A stretch of DNA of 64,000 nucleotides from Mercurialis annua. Lineage: Eukaryota > Streptophyta > Magnoliopsida > Malpighiales > Euphorbiaceae. Below the pieces are notes generated by a model. That model saw nothing but the letters and a program-made list of their open reading frames with translations, had not been told where the DNA came from and did not search any database. Shown here piece after piece: positions 30,855 through 45,256 of the stretch (position 1 is its first letter; each line of letters opens with the position of its first letter). The stretch lies in assembly GCF_937616625.2 (NCBI RefSeq), contig NC_065576.1, positions 48,046,128 to 48,110,127 on the forward strand. The letters are read 5' to 3'. A program made the translations under genes and the position numbers.

Positions 30855-31559
30855 TTAATTAGAAGTTGGCAGATTAGGATCAGAAAAAAAGCCATTGACA
30901 GATGGCATGATCTGAGGAGACTTATTACGAACAAATTTCCTTAAGCCATGTTCTTTATATTTCTCACCCTCTGCAAAATTGTCAAGAATTCCTGCTGCCC
31001 TATTCTCCTTTGTCACCCTGCACTCCACATTTTCATTTCATTTAATTATTACTATAGTCTAAAATTTATTTCATATATAAATAAATTCATCTGAACCGAA
31101 CACACGACTAGATATATATAAACGCTAATATAAATCGATTACGCGGATTTAAATATATACCTGACATCAGGATTGGAGCAGATATTTCTGATTAATTGCA
31201 TCCCACAGATGCCAACAGCCACACCAACAGATGCAAACAGAGGAAATACCTAATAATAATATCCAATTCAAACATTTTAAATTAAATCTTGCTAATCTCA
31301 AAATATTCATATTCATATTTTAAATTTAATATTTTATATACGTTATATTTTTACGTGCCATTAAAATACCGAACTCATTTAATTATATATGGATCACATT
31401 ATCAAAATAGGTCGAGTTTGATTTATGTGAACCAATTTAACAAGTTCAAAGACCGGAACGATTTTATTTTTACGATAAGTGTAAATACAATAAAGAAAAA
31501 TGAACATATTAAAGAACATATAAATGTACCTCAGGTCTGATCCATCGTGAAGCAGCCAT
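30855..31559 (-). CDS. B12D-like small mitochondrial membrane protein
   Basis: Three exons read leftward: 31530-31559, 31161-31249 and 30855-31017, GT-AG and in frame, giving 93 residues. The protein starts MAASRWIRPEVFPLFASVGV. A hydrophobic segment VFPLFASVGVAVGICGMQL (about residues 11-29) gives one membrane span. It is followed by RNICSNPDVRVTKENRAAG, EGEKYKEHGLRKFVRN and a short tail. This is the plant B12D family, which carries the NADH-ubiquinone reductase complex I MLRQ-type domain and is known to be mitochondrial. Length and sequence are normal for the family. Its biochemical role is poorly defined, with links to seed development and low-oxygen growth reported for relatives. Confidence 0.93.
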
Positions 31560-32012
31560 GAAAAGACAGAGAATAGGAATCAAGAATTAATGCAGAGCAA
31601 AAGAAAAACCCTTCTCCAAGAAAACTAATTTCTTTTTTTATAAGGAATAAAATTAGAAGTATTAAATTTTATGGAGGGGTAGGCTGATATTTAGGGATTG
31701 TTTTAAAACAAACTTCTATAATTGTCAAAATATTTAAAAGGAATGTGAACAAATTTAAAGGAAATAAAGTCAGCAAAGACCAACCGCCGCCAATCTTTGA
31801 CAGTCTGTTTTCTTTTTTTTGGTTAACCGTACTTTGATTTGCATTCTCTACTCAAATCAAATCCACCAACTTATGTTAAATGTGGTAATATGGTATGTAT
31901 TCTATATTTAATTAATCAGAAATTAATTTTTATTCTATATTTTTTTTAAAAAACTCTAGTAGTAAATTAATTTATGATTTATTTTTTTATATTTAAGTGA
32001 ATATTATATTTA
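31560..32012. other. B12D upstream region
   Basis: AT-rich 5' flank of the leftward-transcribed B12D gene. No definite promoter motif chosen, no other gene seen. Confidence 0.4.
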
Positions 32013-32260
32013 CGGCCTAATTATGTAAAAAAATCTCACCTTGAACTTTTTTTTTCGTTTATACCTTTACCTCGTAAAATAACCATTTGTACCCAATTTT
32101 GAGTTTTTTTCGTTTTCATCCCTACCCAACACAAGAATATCATTGACAATTTAATTGATTAAAGGATGAAATCTTTAAAAACAAATAAATTGAGAGTTAT
32201 ATTATATTTTTTTATTTTAAAAAATACAAACAAGTCCTTCAACTTAAAATTTATGAACGA
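32013..32260. mobile_element. Truncated Mutator-like MITE, left half only
   Basis: TACGGCCTAATTATGTAAAA then TCACCTTGAACTTTT and TCGTTTATACC reproduce the left arm of the elements at 7338 and 55513. The opposite arm is missing, so this is a truncated copy. Confidence 0.6.
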
Positions 32261-32478
32261 TATAACTTAATGTAAATTATTTTTATAAGCAATGCCATAA
32301 AGACATCCTAAATATTGTTGAATAATGTAAGTTCTAGTATGTTCGGATTGATTTTCATTTTCAAAGAACAATTATAGTTGAAATTGTAGAAGTGCCCAAC
32401 AAGAATAGTCTGCTTTTTTGGTGCTTTTAATTGTAGAAATTAGTTATATAACAATGTCTTAAAATTTTAACACAAAAT

Positions 32479-32552
32479 GGTGTTGTGGTGTAGTTGGTTA
32501 TCACGTCAGTCTAACACACTGAAGGTCTCCGGTTCGAACCCGGGCGACGCCA
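32479..32552 (+). tRNA. trnV-AAC: tRNA-Val (anticodon AAC)
   Basis: A full cloverleaf can be drawn. The acceptor stem GGTGTTG pairs with CGACGCC using two G-U pairs, and the discriminator is A at 32552. The D arm contains the A box TGGTGTAGTTGG. The anticodon stem is TCAGT/ACTGA around loop CTAACAC, with AAC at 32513-32515. The T arm contains the B box GGTTCGAACCC. There is no intron and no encoded CCA. CAA-type sequence precedes it, and a T-run at about 32561-32566 can terminate RNA polymerase III. It matches the usual plant nuclear tRNA-Val(AAC) except in the acceptor stem. Confidence 0.97.
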
Positions 32553-32694
32553 TCTTCTACTTTTTTGTATTCTGAATCTAGTCATTTTTCCAATTTTTAA
32601 TATTTTTATCCTTCAATTTTTTTTTCTTTTAAATGACTGAGGAAATAAAGCAATTTTTTTAAAATATATTGTTGGATGACCACCATGTTCATGT

Positions 32695-33722
32695 TAGGAA
32701 CGTTAACGAGTTGAGTTGCTGCTAAGTTATTCGAAATACATTCAAAAATATTTTAAAATCGACTTAAAAATTCAAATTCATATCAAACTCAAGTTGGATT
32801 TGAATAATTTTTAAAAAGATTTTAAGAACGGTGTCACGTGGTTGGAGGTAAATTAATTAGGCAAGTCTAATTTTCTGAAAAATAGCATTTTTTTTTATTT
32901 GTTTCATTTTTGTCAATCTACTTTCCGTCAAATTGAGGGATTAACTTCCCTTTAACTAGGGAAATGACTTTCCTAACAAAATCTAAGTAAGTTCTACTTT
33001 CCTATCTAGTTAAATTAAATAAAATATAATTATATCTTTATATTTAATTATTGAGAATAATATTAGCTTTAAATTTAAATTAATTAAAAATAGAATATAA
33101 TTTCTCAAAAATTATTAAGTGAACCAAGTAATAATTTTTTTTCCAGTAATTAACTTTCTGAGAAGTATACTTTTCAAGAATTATAAACTTTTGAATCAAG
33201 TGAGGTCTAAAAATGCTCATGCGACTCATGAGTCTAGTTAAATTTTTCATATATAAAATAATAATTCATATATTTATTGTATTAATTTATTATATCACTA
33301 AATTTAGATAAATGTCATATTAGTTGATTAAAATGATATTTTTTTTGTTGTCCATCTGATTTTTAAAACTTCGTCCTCACTAATCCGGATCCGACCCGCG
33401 TCGTACATCTGATATGGTGGGGAGTCTGCCAGCGGAAATTTCCTGCATTCAAAAAGTTCGAACCCGAGATTTTGCTTAAACGATATTAAGCCGCTTACCA
33501 CTTGAACTAACCCCATTGATATTAAATTGCATATTTTAATAATGAACAAACTAAAATACGTCAAATATGATAAAAGATTAATTGCATTCAAGTTCTCGAA
33601 CTCAAATTCAAGTAGTCTGAATATCGTCCAAGTTCGAGCTTGATTTAAAAAATTTAAAACACATTCAAGTTCGAGTTCAAACTTGTCCTAATTCAGACTC
33701 AGACCAGACAGTTACATCCTTA
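32695..33722. mobile_element. Probable old hAT-like element with a nested SINE
   Basis: The left end TAGGAACGTTAACGAGTTGA and the right end CAGACAGTTACATCCTTA are roughly inverted and resemble TAGGGATGTAAACGAG-type hAT termini. Interior strings such as CAAGTTCGAG and AAATTCAAAT are also typical. The flanks GTTCATGT and TTTCGTGC match only 5 of 8, so the limits are tentative. Confidence 0.45.
33341..33516 (-). mobile_element. tRNA-derived SINE-like element
   Basis: On the minus strand it begins GGGGTTAGTTCAAGTGGTAA (A-box-like), continues to a B box GGGTTCGAAC, then a non-tRNA body, and ends in an A-rich tail (poly-T near 33341-33347 on +). TGATATT at 33334-33340 and 33517-33523 looks like a 7-bp target duplication. 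The promoter arrangement is clear; I do not assign a named family. Confidence 0.75.
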
Positions 33723-33730
33723 TTTCGTGC

Positions 33731-35016
33731 TTCTTTTTTATATTTATAGATTAATAAGTGATTAGATCATAGATGCTTTCAAGCTGCATGCCATGCCTGC
33801 CTGCCTGCAACTGCTTATTATTTTATTTTTCAAAGTCCACTCTAAATTTACTTATTCAATCAGTTTTCCCATCAATTAGAAGCAAAATTTAATTAATTTA
33901 TAAATTAATCCATTTTAATATGTATATATGTGCATAAGGTTGGGATTGACTTAAATATATTATTATTTTCAGAAAATATTAAACATACATGCATTTGTAT
34001 TTGATTCCAGTTGTTGTCAGCATGATTGGATCTCAGTTTCAAGCATGATCAAATGGAAGCGATGATGTAAATCTTCATGCTCAATCATTTAAGTTTCAAT
34101 GTAAAATACATTAGGTTGTGTTTGATTAATGAAAATAATGTAGACAAAATGAAGAAGTAACATTTAAAAAATAATTTTCGAATATATGAACTGAGTATAG
34201 AGATATAGATTTAATGATACCAAAAGTTTATTCTTTTTGGATTTTTACAAAGTTATAGAAAATTAATAATTTTATAAATCTATCCTGATAAATTCGTTAT
34301 GATTTTATCAATTCAATTGTCTCAATTTTAAATTATATTTCTATGTTAATTTCTTAGTTAGCAAATCCATTTTTTTCATACTTGTAAGATTTAATTTTTA
34401 GCAAAAAAGTAGAAATAAAGTCAAAGCCTAATTCTAGTGATCAAAGCAAAAGAAAAGCCAGTTCGAAACTGAAAATAGACATAAAAAATCAAACATGTAT
34501 ATATGAAGTGAAAAATTGAAACAATTAAATTAAATATTTTTTTTAGATAGAATTACAACAAAATTGTTAATTGAGATAAATTTATAAATTTTAAAAAATT
34601 TGGATAAATTTAACGAGACTAAAAATAATTTTAAATTTACTGATATGATTATTTTCACATATACAAATATATAATTGCTGACACAATATCATGTTATGAG
34701 GTAATAATTCAAATAAGAATACTTTTTTTTATCTTTAGTACATTAGTGATAAAAAAAAGGATAATTTACATATCTAAAAAGATTAAATAAATTAATATAA
34801 AAAAATCCAAACATCAAAACAACATATTTAAACAAAATAACATACTAACAATATATATTTTTTTAAATTTATTAAAAATATATTTTATAAAAAATAGATA
34901 ATTAAATTGACAATTTAATTGTCTAGAAGGAAATAGTTTTACTTGTCAATAAGAGTTGTTCTAATAAAATTTGATTACTTGTAGATTATTAAATTGACAA
35001 TTTTTGGAAAATCATA
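33731..35016. other. Intergenic, no gene recognised
   Basis: Strongly AT-rich. Short CATGCCTGCCTGCCTGC repeats near 33792-33812. I looked for tRNAs and known microRNA sequences and found none. Confidence 0.4.
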
Positions 35017-35281
35017 GAACATTCCAGAAACTCTTAAAAATCACTTCTATTTTTATTACCACAGTAAAACAATAAAACCAATCTTACCATCTGAAGTAGG
35101 TCCCACCACAAAGTTCACCAACCTCGAACATAACGAACACTTTCCGAATATTCCATTTACATAACATACTCAATCCCCACTCTCATTGCTTCAACTGAAC
35201 AACATTTCCCTTATTAATCCCACCGAGAATAACTCCACAGCCACTGAAAGCGCGTGTATTTAATTATTTACCATTCTAGAA
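35017..35281 (+). promoter_or_regulatory. Three heat-shock-element-like motifs upstream of GAPDH
   Basis: GAACATTCCAGAA at 35017-35029 is a perfect three-unit element (GAAnnTTCnnGAA). GAATATTC at 35146-35153 and TTCTAGAA at 35274-35281 are perfect two-unit inverted motifs. All lie 270-530 bp upstream of the GAPDH start codon. Family knowledge: heat shock factors bind arrays of nGAAn units. Two-unit sites alone are weak; the three-unit site is the strongest. Confidence 0.55.
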
Positions 35282-35402
35282 CCCACAGTTAAAAAAGCAG
35301 CGGCTGATACAACGTGCTGCCTGAGCTCAATCAACGGCTAAGATTGTTTCTTTTTCCACAAGAAATTAATTTTAATTTTTTAACAAAAATAATAATCCAC
35401 GT

Positions 35403-35450
35403 CACGTGATTAGTAAAAATGTTAATTACATTTTTCTCCCTATAAATACT
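35403..35450 (+). promoter_or_regulatory. G-box and TATA box of the GAPDH gene
   Basis: CACGTG at 35403-35408, preceded by a second ACGT core, and TATAAATA at 35441-35448. This places transcription start near 35470 and leaves a leader of roughly 75 bases before the ATG at 35547. Confidence 0.7.
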
Positions 35451-35546
35451 GATTAATTAGCAGTTGTCTTCTTCACTCATAGTATTATCAATCTCTTAAA
35501 TTTGTCTATTTGATTAAATCTCAGTTTCTAAAACCCTAATTTAGCA

Positions 35547-39073
<3,527 letters not shown>

Positions 39074-39750
39074 AGAACTCAACTGTCGATGGACGATTCC
39101 TTTTTTGATGTAATCAGTCAAAGGTTTAGATGCAGATTTCTGAGTTGTGTTTAATAAAAACTGAGTTGAGGTTTTTTATGTTTTTGTTGGTTTTTATTTA
39201 TAAACTGTTATGGGTTTTAACCATACTTTAATACAAAGTTATTAGATGACTGTTTACAGTACTTCATTTTGTCTCTTTTTTCCATTTTCTACTGTTTTTT
39301 AAGCATTGTTGTTGATTAGAGTAAGATTAAAAACATTTTATGAAACACTCCATGCTTATCAAGCATTTAAGGAGAAAAAAAAGCTCTAATTGAGCTAAAA
39401 TATTTGTTTGTGATGTTTAGTTCAAATTTGTACATCATTGTAATAAAATGTAAATACTTGGTGAAATTGGGAATCTCTTTTTTCTTTCTACAATAAAATT
39501 TATTTCTCTTCTACTTTTTTGGTTTTTAATGATAAGGTATGGAATATAAATCTTCTAAATAAGCTAGAAACATAGCTAATACATGATGAAATTCTCCTCT
39601 CTTTTTTTCATAGCATTGCATCTCCACAGTATCAAAAGATTTTATCTAATGATCATTCATCTTTAGCTATTATGTCATCTTATCAAAAATACTCACTCCG
39701 TCTCGTAAAGACAAAAACAATTTCACTTTCTATGTTTTATAAAAATAAAA
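39074..39750. other. GAPDH 3' UTR and flank
   Basis: The first 150 bp or so are 3' untranslated sequence. Beyond that, AT-rich DNA without a gene. Confidence 0.5.
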
Positions 39751-40121
39751 GGGTTAATTCCTAAAAAAATCACGAACTTTACACGAAGTTTCATTTTAAT
39801 CATGACCTTTAAAAGTTGCCATTTAAATGCATGAACTTTTTATTTTGTTTCAAATCTATCATTTAAGTGTATTTTTGTTGACTAAATTCTTCAATAAACC
39901 ATTAATGAAAGACCCAAATTATAAATCGACATTAAATCTTATTATCTTTTAGTTAGAGTATATAGGATTAGGAATTTTTGGTTCGATAAAATACACCGGA
40001 TTTTACTTTGGCGATAGATTTGAAACAAAATGAAAGTTCGTGCCTTTAAATGACAACTTTTAAAGTTCATAATTAAAATGACACTTCGTGTAAAGTTCGT
40101 GATTTTTTTAGAAATTAACCC
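39751..40121. mobile_element. Mutator-like MITE, 8 of 9 bp TSD
   Basis: Near-identical in length (371 bp) and sequence to the element at 15605: starts GGGTTAATTCCTAAAAAAAT, ends TTTAGAAATTAACCC. The flanks are AAAATAAAA and TAAATAAAA. Close similarity of the two copies suggests fairly recent activity of this subfamily. Confidence 0.85.
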
Positions 40122-40159
40122 TAAATAAAATAATAATATTAGTAAAATATAAAATTATT

Positions 40160-40485
40160 GGTTTAATTGCATAAAAAACACAAATTTTAATGTGTTTTGC
40201 AAATTTAACATAAACTTTTAATTTTGGCAAATTAATATACAAACTTTTGATTTTTTGCAATTTTGGCACCGATCAATTTTCCTTCAAACAAATAGAGAAA
40301 AATGTTGATGTGTACATCAGAATAACCACTGTTCTGGCGTCCACGTCATCATTTTTTTCATGGAAAATTGATCGGTGCTAAAATTACAAAAAATTAAAAG
40401 TTTGTGTATTAATTTGTCAAAATTAAAAATTTATGTTAAATATGCAAAACACGCTAAAATTTGTGATTTTTTACGCCATTAAGCC
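40160..40485. mobile_element. Mutator-like MITE, exact 9-bp TSD
   Basis: Starts GGTTTAATTGCATAAAAAAC and ends TTTTTTACGCCATTAAGCC. AAAATTATT flanks both ends (40151-40159 and 40486-40494). The arms are inverted over most of their length, for example TTTTCCTTCAAACAA-side against ATGGAAAATTGATCGGTGC. Confidence 0.88.
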
Positions 40486-40679
40486 AAAATTATTACAATG
40501 CCCTGAATGTACATTTTAAATTTTGCAAATCATTAATTCATTATGGTTTATTTCAAAAAATTAAAAGGACAATTTAGTAATGTTGTTATAAATCAATTAT
40601 AGTTAACTTTTTTTTTTTGTAAAAAAATTATAAATCAATTATAGTTAACTTTGATTCTTATAATAGTGTTGTTTTTTTA

Positions 40680-40985
40680 GGCTTAGTAGCGTAAAAAATC
40701 ATGAAATTTAATGTGGCCAATTTAACACGAATTTTTAATTTTTTTAAAAATTAAACATGAACTATCAGTTTTATGTTAATGGTCCATTTTCCGTCAGAAA
40801 AATGCTCATGTGTACACCGAAATAGCCGCTATTCCGGCGTCCACACCAGTAACTTTTTAACGGAAAATTGCTCGGTGCTAAAATTACAAAAATAATAAAA
40901 AATTAGTGTATTAATTTTTCAAATTAAAAGTTCGTGTGAAATTTCCAAACTCGCTAAATTTCGTAATTTTTTACGCTGTTAAGCC
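40680..40985. mobile_element. Mutator-like MITE, 8 of 9 bp TSD
   Basis: Same subfamily as the element at 40160: starts GGCTTAGTAGCGTAAAAAAT, ends TTTTTTACGCTGTTAAGCC. The flanks GTTTTTTTA and ATTTTTTTA match at 8 of 9. Just upstream, ATAAATCAATTATAGTTAAC is duplicated in direct orientation (about 40590 and 40630). Confidence 0.8.
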
Positions 40986-41018
40986 ATTTTTTTATCTTTT
41001 TTTTAATAACATTTTAAA

Positions 41019-41042
41019 TGGGCTGGGTACAGCCATTGGGCT
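41019..41042 (+). promoter_or_regulatory. Two site II (TGGGCT) motifs of the PPR gene promoter
   Basis: TGGGCT at 41019-41024 and again at 41037-41042, about 280-300 bp before the start codon. TGGGCY (site II) elements are bound by TCP factors and are frequent in plant genes for mitochondrial proteins. A CTT trinucleotide repeat follows at 41053-41075, probably in the leader. Confidence 0.5.
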
Positions 41043-41170
41043 GAAGTTCAGTCTTCTTCTTCTTCTTCTTCTTCTCGTTGGCTTCTCTGCTGATCTTATG
41101 AACTCACCAAACTGAGGTTTTAGCTTCCAAAGCCACCATTTCACTTTCTCAAAGGTTTCAACTTTATCAG

Positions 41171-41318
41171 GTACACTCTTTTTCTCACCTTTTTTCTCTA
41201 TTTTATCATCCCATAATAAATAAATACTGATCTTGATTTTTGATAGTAGTTAAAGGAATTAAAATTAAAATTATAAAAACTTAGAACAACCCAACAAAAT
41301 TTTCTTTATTTTTTTCAG
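41171..41318 (+). other. Probable 5' UTR intron of the PPR gene
   Basis: A GTACACTC donor follows TTTATCAG, and a pyrimidine-rich TTTATTTTTTTCAG acceptor ends two bases before the start codon. The leader upstream (about 41090-41170) is less AT-rich than the intron. Inferred from splice signals only. Confidence 0.55.
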
Positions 41319-41320
41319 TA

Positions 41321-42895
41321 ATGGCATCACTCATTAGAAACTCTCTTAGAACTACTAGTGCTAAACTTATTGACCCATCATTTTCATGTGTATTTTACCA
41401 TGCTTCATTTCATCATTGTTCTCCAAATTTCTCAACTTTATTTGCTCCATCTCCCCCAATTGAAGAAAAGTTAGAATCTTTCCCTTCAGTTGATGGTAAA
41501 TTTGATAAAAAGGAACAATCTTTGGACTCACCTAGGCAATATAATATCGACATTCTTGTGTCGAAATTTCGGGTTGGGAGTAGCCCTGATGAGATTCTTG
41601 AATCACTTGTGGATGATGAGTTGTGTGATAGTGTACATTTGTCTCATGAACTTGTTGAGAAGTTGTTGTTTCGGTTTAAGGATGATTGGAAATCGGCGTT
41701 GGGCGTGTTTAGATGGGTGGAATTGCGCGCGGGGTATAAGCATAAGGCGGAGAATTATGATACGATGGTTGATATATTGGGGAAGATGAAACAAATGGAT
41801 CAGATGAGGGTGTTGTTGGAGGAAATGGAGAGAAGTCGGGTTGTTACGCTTAAGACGGTTGGCAAGGCTATGAGAAGGTTTAGTGGGGCGGGACAGTGGG
41901 AAAATGCGGTGAGGATGTTTGATAAATTAGAAAGTTTTGGATTGGAGAAGAATACTGAGTCGATGAACTTATTGCTCGACACTCTTTGTAAAGAACGTAA
42001 GGTTGAGCAAGCCCGTGAGATCTTTTTGAAACTCAAGTCGCACATTTCTCCGGATGCAAACACGTTTAATATTTTTATTCATGGTTGGTGCAAAGTTAAT
42101 CGGGTTGAAGAAGCGGATTGGACAATCCAGGAAATGAAAGGACATGGCTGTGTTCCTTGTGTCATAAGTTATTCAACCATCATCCAATTCTATTGTCATA
42201 GATGCAAGTTTAGCAAGGTCTATGAAATCCTTGATGAAATGGAAGCCCAAGGGCTAATACCGAATGTTGTCACTTACACCACTGTCATGAGTGCGCTAGC
42301 AAAGTCGGAGGAGTATGGAGAGGCGTTACAAATAGCACATAGGATGAAATCAGTCGGATGCAAACCCGACGCACTTTTTTACAATTCTTTGATACATACA
42401 CTAGGGCGAGCTGGCAAACCGGAGGAGGCTGTTCGCGTATTTGAGGTAGAGATGCCAAATGCTGGTGTTTCCCCAAATACATCTACTTATAATACAATGA
42501 TTGCTATGTTATGTTATGATGCACAAGAACGACGGGCCTTGAATCTTCTTAAGAAGATGGAAACTTCGATGATATGTAAGCCTGATGTTCAGACTTACTA
42601 CCCATTGCTTAAGTCGTGTTTTAGAACTGGAAAGATAGATTGTTTGTTGAGTCAACTATTGGATGATATGGTTAAGAAGCATCACCTAAGTCTTGATATC
42701 TCAGCCTACACTCTTTTAGTTCACGGGCTTTGTCGAGCAAACAGATGTGAGTGGGCTTACCGCCTGTTTGAGGAAATGCTTGGTAAAGATATGACACCAA
42801 AATATCAGACTTGCCGTTTGCTTCTGGATGAAGTCAAATTAAAGCATATGTATGATGCTGCTCAGAGAATTGAAATTGCCATGCAGAAAATATAA
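41321..42895 (+). CDS. Pentatricopeptide repeat protein, probably mitochondrial
   Basis: One uninterrupted exon of 524 residues, with no coding introns, as is usual for this family. The N-terminus (MASLIRNSLRTTSAKLIDPS) is rich in Ser, Arg and Thr and nearly free of acidic residues, like a mitochondrial targeting peptide. From about residue 140 there are some nine to ten 35-residue P-type PPR motifs, for example NYDTMVDILGKMKQMDQ, NTFNIFIHGWCKVNRVEEA, VTYTTVMSALAKSEEYGEA and LFYNSLIHTLGRAGKPEEA. No E, DYW or SMR domain follows, so it is a P-class protein. Family knowledge: PPR proteins bind single-stranded organellar RNA and affect its stability, splicing or translation. The target is unknown. 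It resembles Arabidopsis proteins of the At3g22670/At3g04130 type, from memory only. Start is the first ATG after the inferred leader intron. Confidence 0.9.
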   Translation: MASLIRNSLRTTSAKLIDPSFSCVFYHASFHHCSPNFSTLFAPSPPIEEKLESFPSVDGKFDKKEQSLDSPRQYNIDILVSKFRVGSSPDEILESLVDDELCDSVHLSHELVEKLLFRFKDDWKSALGVFRWVELRAGYKHKAENYDTMVDILGKMKQMDQMRVLLEEMERSRVVTLKTVGKAMRRFSGAGQWENAVRMFDKLESFGLEKNTESMNLLLDTLCKERKVEQAREIFLKLKSHISPDANTFNIFIHGWCKVNRVEEADWTIQEMKGHGCVPCVISYSTIIQFYCHRCKFSKVYEILDEMEAQGLIPNVVTYTTVMSALAKSEEYGEALQIAHRMKSVGCKPDALFYNSLIHTLGRAGKPEEAVRVFEVEMPNAGVSPNTSTYNTMIAMLCYDAQERRALNLLKKMETSMICKPDVQTYYPLLKSCFRTGKIDCLLSQLLDDMVKKHHLSLDISAYTLLVHGLCRANRCEWAYRLFEEMLGKDMTPKYQTCRLLLDEVKLKHMYDAAQRIEIAMQKI

Positions 42896-43620
42896 TCCAA
42901 AACGGAAGAATGCCCTGGTAATTTATCCTTTGATTCTTAAATAACTTGTACTTCTAGCCAAGCAGTACTTATTTTGGGAAGAATATGCAATCGTCCATGT
43001 ATTGACAATTGTTGGCTAGAATGTAAATTCTAAATGTTTGATTTTCTCTACCGAGTGAAATTAACAGAACTTCTAACCCTGCATTGCAGATGCATGTGCA
43101 AATCACTGCTGACCAAGCAATTGGTAAACTGGATGTAAAACCTGTCAAAGTGCTTGGGGCCGTGCCAAGGTCTTGAGAATTGAGATCAACAGGGGATATT
43201 ATTTACGAATGAAAATCCTGAATTATGACTTGAATCCTGGATGTCTTTCCAAGATCACCTGCGTGGTTAGCAACCTGCATGGACCGGTAGCTAAGTAAGA
43301 AACCAAAATGACCAATATGTGCAGAAAAAAAACTTGCTACAGTGCTTCGAGAGTTATGCTACTATGTGATTGATGCAGTTACATTTGATACATCATTTGT
43401 CAATGTATCTTTGTTCGGTTTTCGATATTGCTAAACAGTCACTGAAGAGGTACTCTTCTTCGCTTAATCAGTCAAAACATGATTCTTTTTAGCAATAATG
43501 TTTGCCCTTGTTTTTTTTTCATTTCAATTCTTTTGTACTGCTTGACATTTTACAGTACGGTTAGTTGCTTTTCAATTGCTGAAGCAATGTACCAAATTTG
43601 ATAATAGAGCTGTCTGCACA
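42896..43620. other. 3' flank of the PPR gene
   Basis: Less AT-rich than typical intergenic sequence, with no open frame resembling a protein. A possible spliced 3' UTR ends at TTGCAG (about 43084-43089). No other gene seen. Confidence 0.4.
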
Positions 43621-43630
43621 TTTTATTTAA

Positions 43631-43982
43631 GAACAAAGGGTCAACGCGCCCCCTAAACTTGTGTCACGGGATCATCTAACTCAATTTATACTTTTTTGAG
43701 CAAATAACCCAAAACACTTCATTTTCGGGTCAAGTAACCCCATAATTGTATTTTTAAAACGCGTAAAATACAAATCGGAGGTGAGGGATGCAAAAAAGTA
43801 GTTAGATACTTCCCTAATTGTTGCGATAAAATTATCCTAAATCTGTTTTTCAAAATAAAAATATAAATTATGGGGTTTTTTACCCAAAAATGAAGAGTTT
43901 TGGGGTTAGTTGCTCAAAAAAGTATAAATTGGGCTAGATGACCTCGTGTCACAAGTTCAGGGGGCGCGTTGACCCTTTGTTC
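43631..43982. mobile_element. Mutator-like MITE, exact 10-bp TSD
   Basis: Starts GAACAAAGGGTCAACGCGCC and ends GGCGCGTTGACCCTTTGTTC, a perfect 20-bp terminal inverted repeat. The arms continue inverted for about 100 bp. TTTTATTTAA flanks both ends (43621-43630 and 43983-43992). The termini are shared with the larger element at 11961. Confidence 0.92.
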
Positions 43983-44352
43983 TTTTATTTAACTTATGAA
44001 GCATCATTAGTTGAAAAGATTCTTTTAGTTCCTGTGTATCTAACTTGTTCTTAATGAAAATCATTCTTTATCTTTTTTACTATATATGACATAAATGATA
44101 CAGAATATCCTCCTGCTGCAGTTTTACTCTATTCCACTATGTGTCCTCTTAGGTAATAAGGGTAATTTGGTGCAGCTTCTAGCATGAAGATTAAGGACTA
44201 AATAATTTTACCAATACTAATTTGAGACATCTTATTCTAGTATGAAAATTGATGTTTATTCACAAAGGGCCTATAGTAGATTTAAGACTTGGTATACATT
44301 TACTTAACAGGGAGATGATATGCATGTGTAGTTTGAGGCACTGTGCCTTATG

Positions 44353-44593
44353 TAGAGGTGTGCAAAAATTGAACTAAAATGGAATGAGTGGACAAATTCG
44401 CTTCGGTTTAATATTTTTCAAAAAAATCGGTTTTCGGTTTAATTTTTTAAGTAAAAAAGTTCAGCTTATTTTGGTGTAAATCGAACATAAAAAGTAAACT
44501 GAAGTGACTGATTTGATTTGGTTTGAAGTATGTAAATATTTAAACCGTTTAAAAAATCGGTTCAGTGTAGTTTGAATTGAACGCACACCCCTG
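44353..44593. mobile_element. hAT-like MITE, worn ends
   Basis: The left end TAGAGGTGTGCAAAAATTGAA and the right end TTGAACGCACACCCCTG are inverted, with CGGTTT / AAACCG strings in between, as in the element at 13304. The flanks GCCTTATG and GCCCTACA match at 5 of 8. Confidence 0.6.
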
Positions 44594-44623
44594 GCCCTAC
44601 ATAAGGTGAGCTAAAGTGATTTG

Positions 44624-44834
44624 CTGCGTAGCACGGGCAATCGGGCATGGATATGGGAAACGAGATATTTTGACACGGACATGGCGAAACAATGTCTTTT
44701 TAAGGTTTTCTATGTTAAAAAAATAAAAATTTGTGTCTGAAACACTAAGTTTCCGTCACATTTTCAAAACTTCAAGTTTCGATATATTTTAGAAACAGAA
44801 AATGTTGATGGAATGAAGTGTCCGTGCCACTTAG
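44624..44834 (+). mobile_element. hAT-like MITE of the CTAAGTAGCACGG family
   Basis: Starts CTGCGTAGCACGGG and ends GTCCGTGCCACTTAG. The flanks are GTGATTTG (44616-44623) and GTGACTTG (44835-44842), 7 of 8 identical. This is the best-delimited intergenic copy of the family. Confidence 0.78.
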
Positions 44835-45256
44835 GTGACTTGGTAAGGAAAATTTGAAAATAAAAGATAGCATTTCTGCAGATTCATATACAGTTTTCGA
44901 ATGTGCATCCATGAGTTCGTGGCCCAAGTCTATAAGATTCTTCTCTATGCTTTCTAGTGAAATGGAATAGTTAGAACTTAGAAGATCTCATTGTTTAAAA
45001 TTCTGAACATATTCATGTCAATAAAAGCTGTCAGCCAGCCATTTCAGACTCCATTTATTAGGATTCAGTAGTTGTCTGTGTCCAAGAAGTCTTTTCTGAT
45101 CTGCTGTTTGTGTTTATATTTTCTTTAATCTGCAGTTGGCTTTATATGCTGAATACATTTGATGATAATAATAGTGAAAAAAATCATTTAACAGTAAAGA
45201 CTGAACTTGATATGGATATATATGGGGTTTATGCAGTTGGAAAGTAGATATTAAAA

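Noticed and set aside
33760..34110. Possible microRNA precursor (CAAGCTGCATGCCATGC and CAGCATGATTGGATC resemble parts of miR167)
   Set aside because: Neither string matches a known mature sequence, and no convincing hairpin places them opposite each other.
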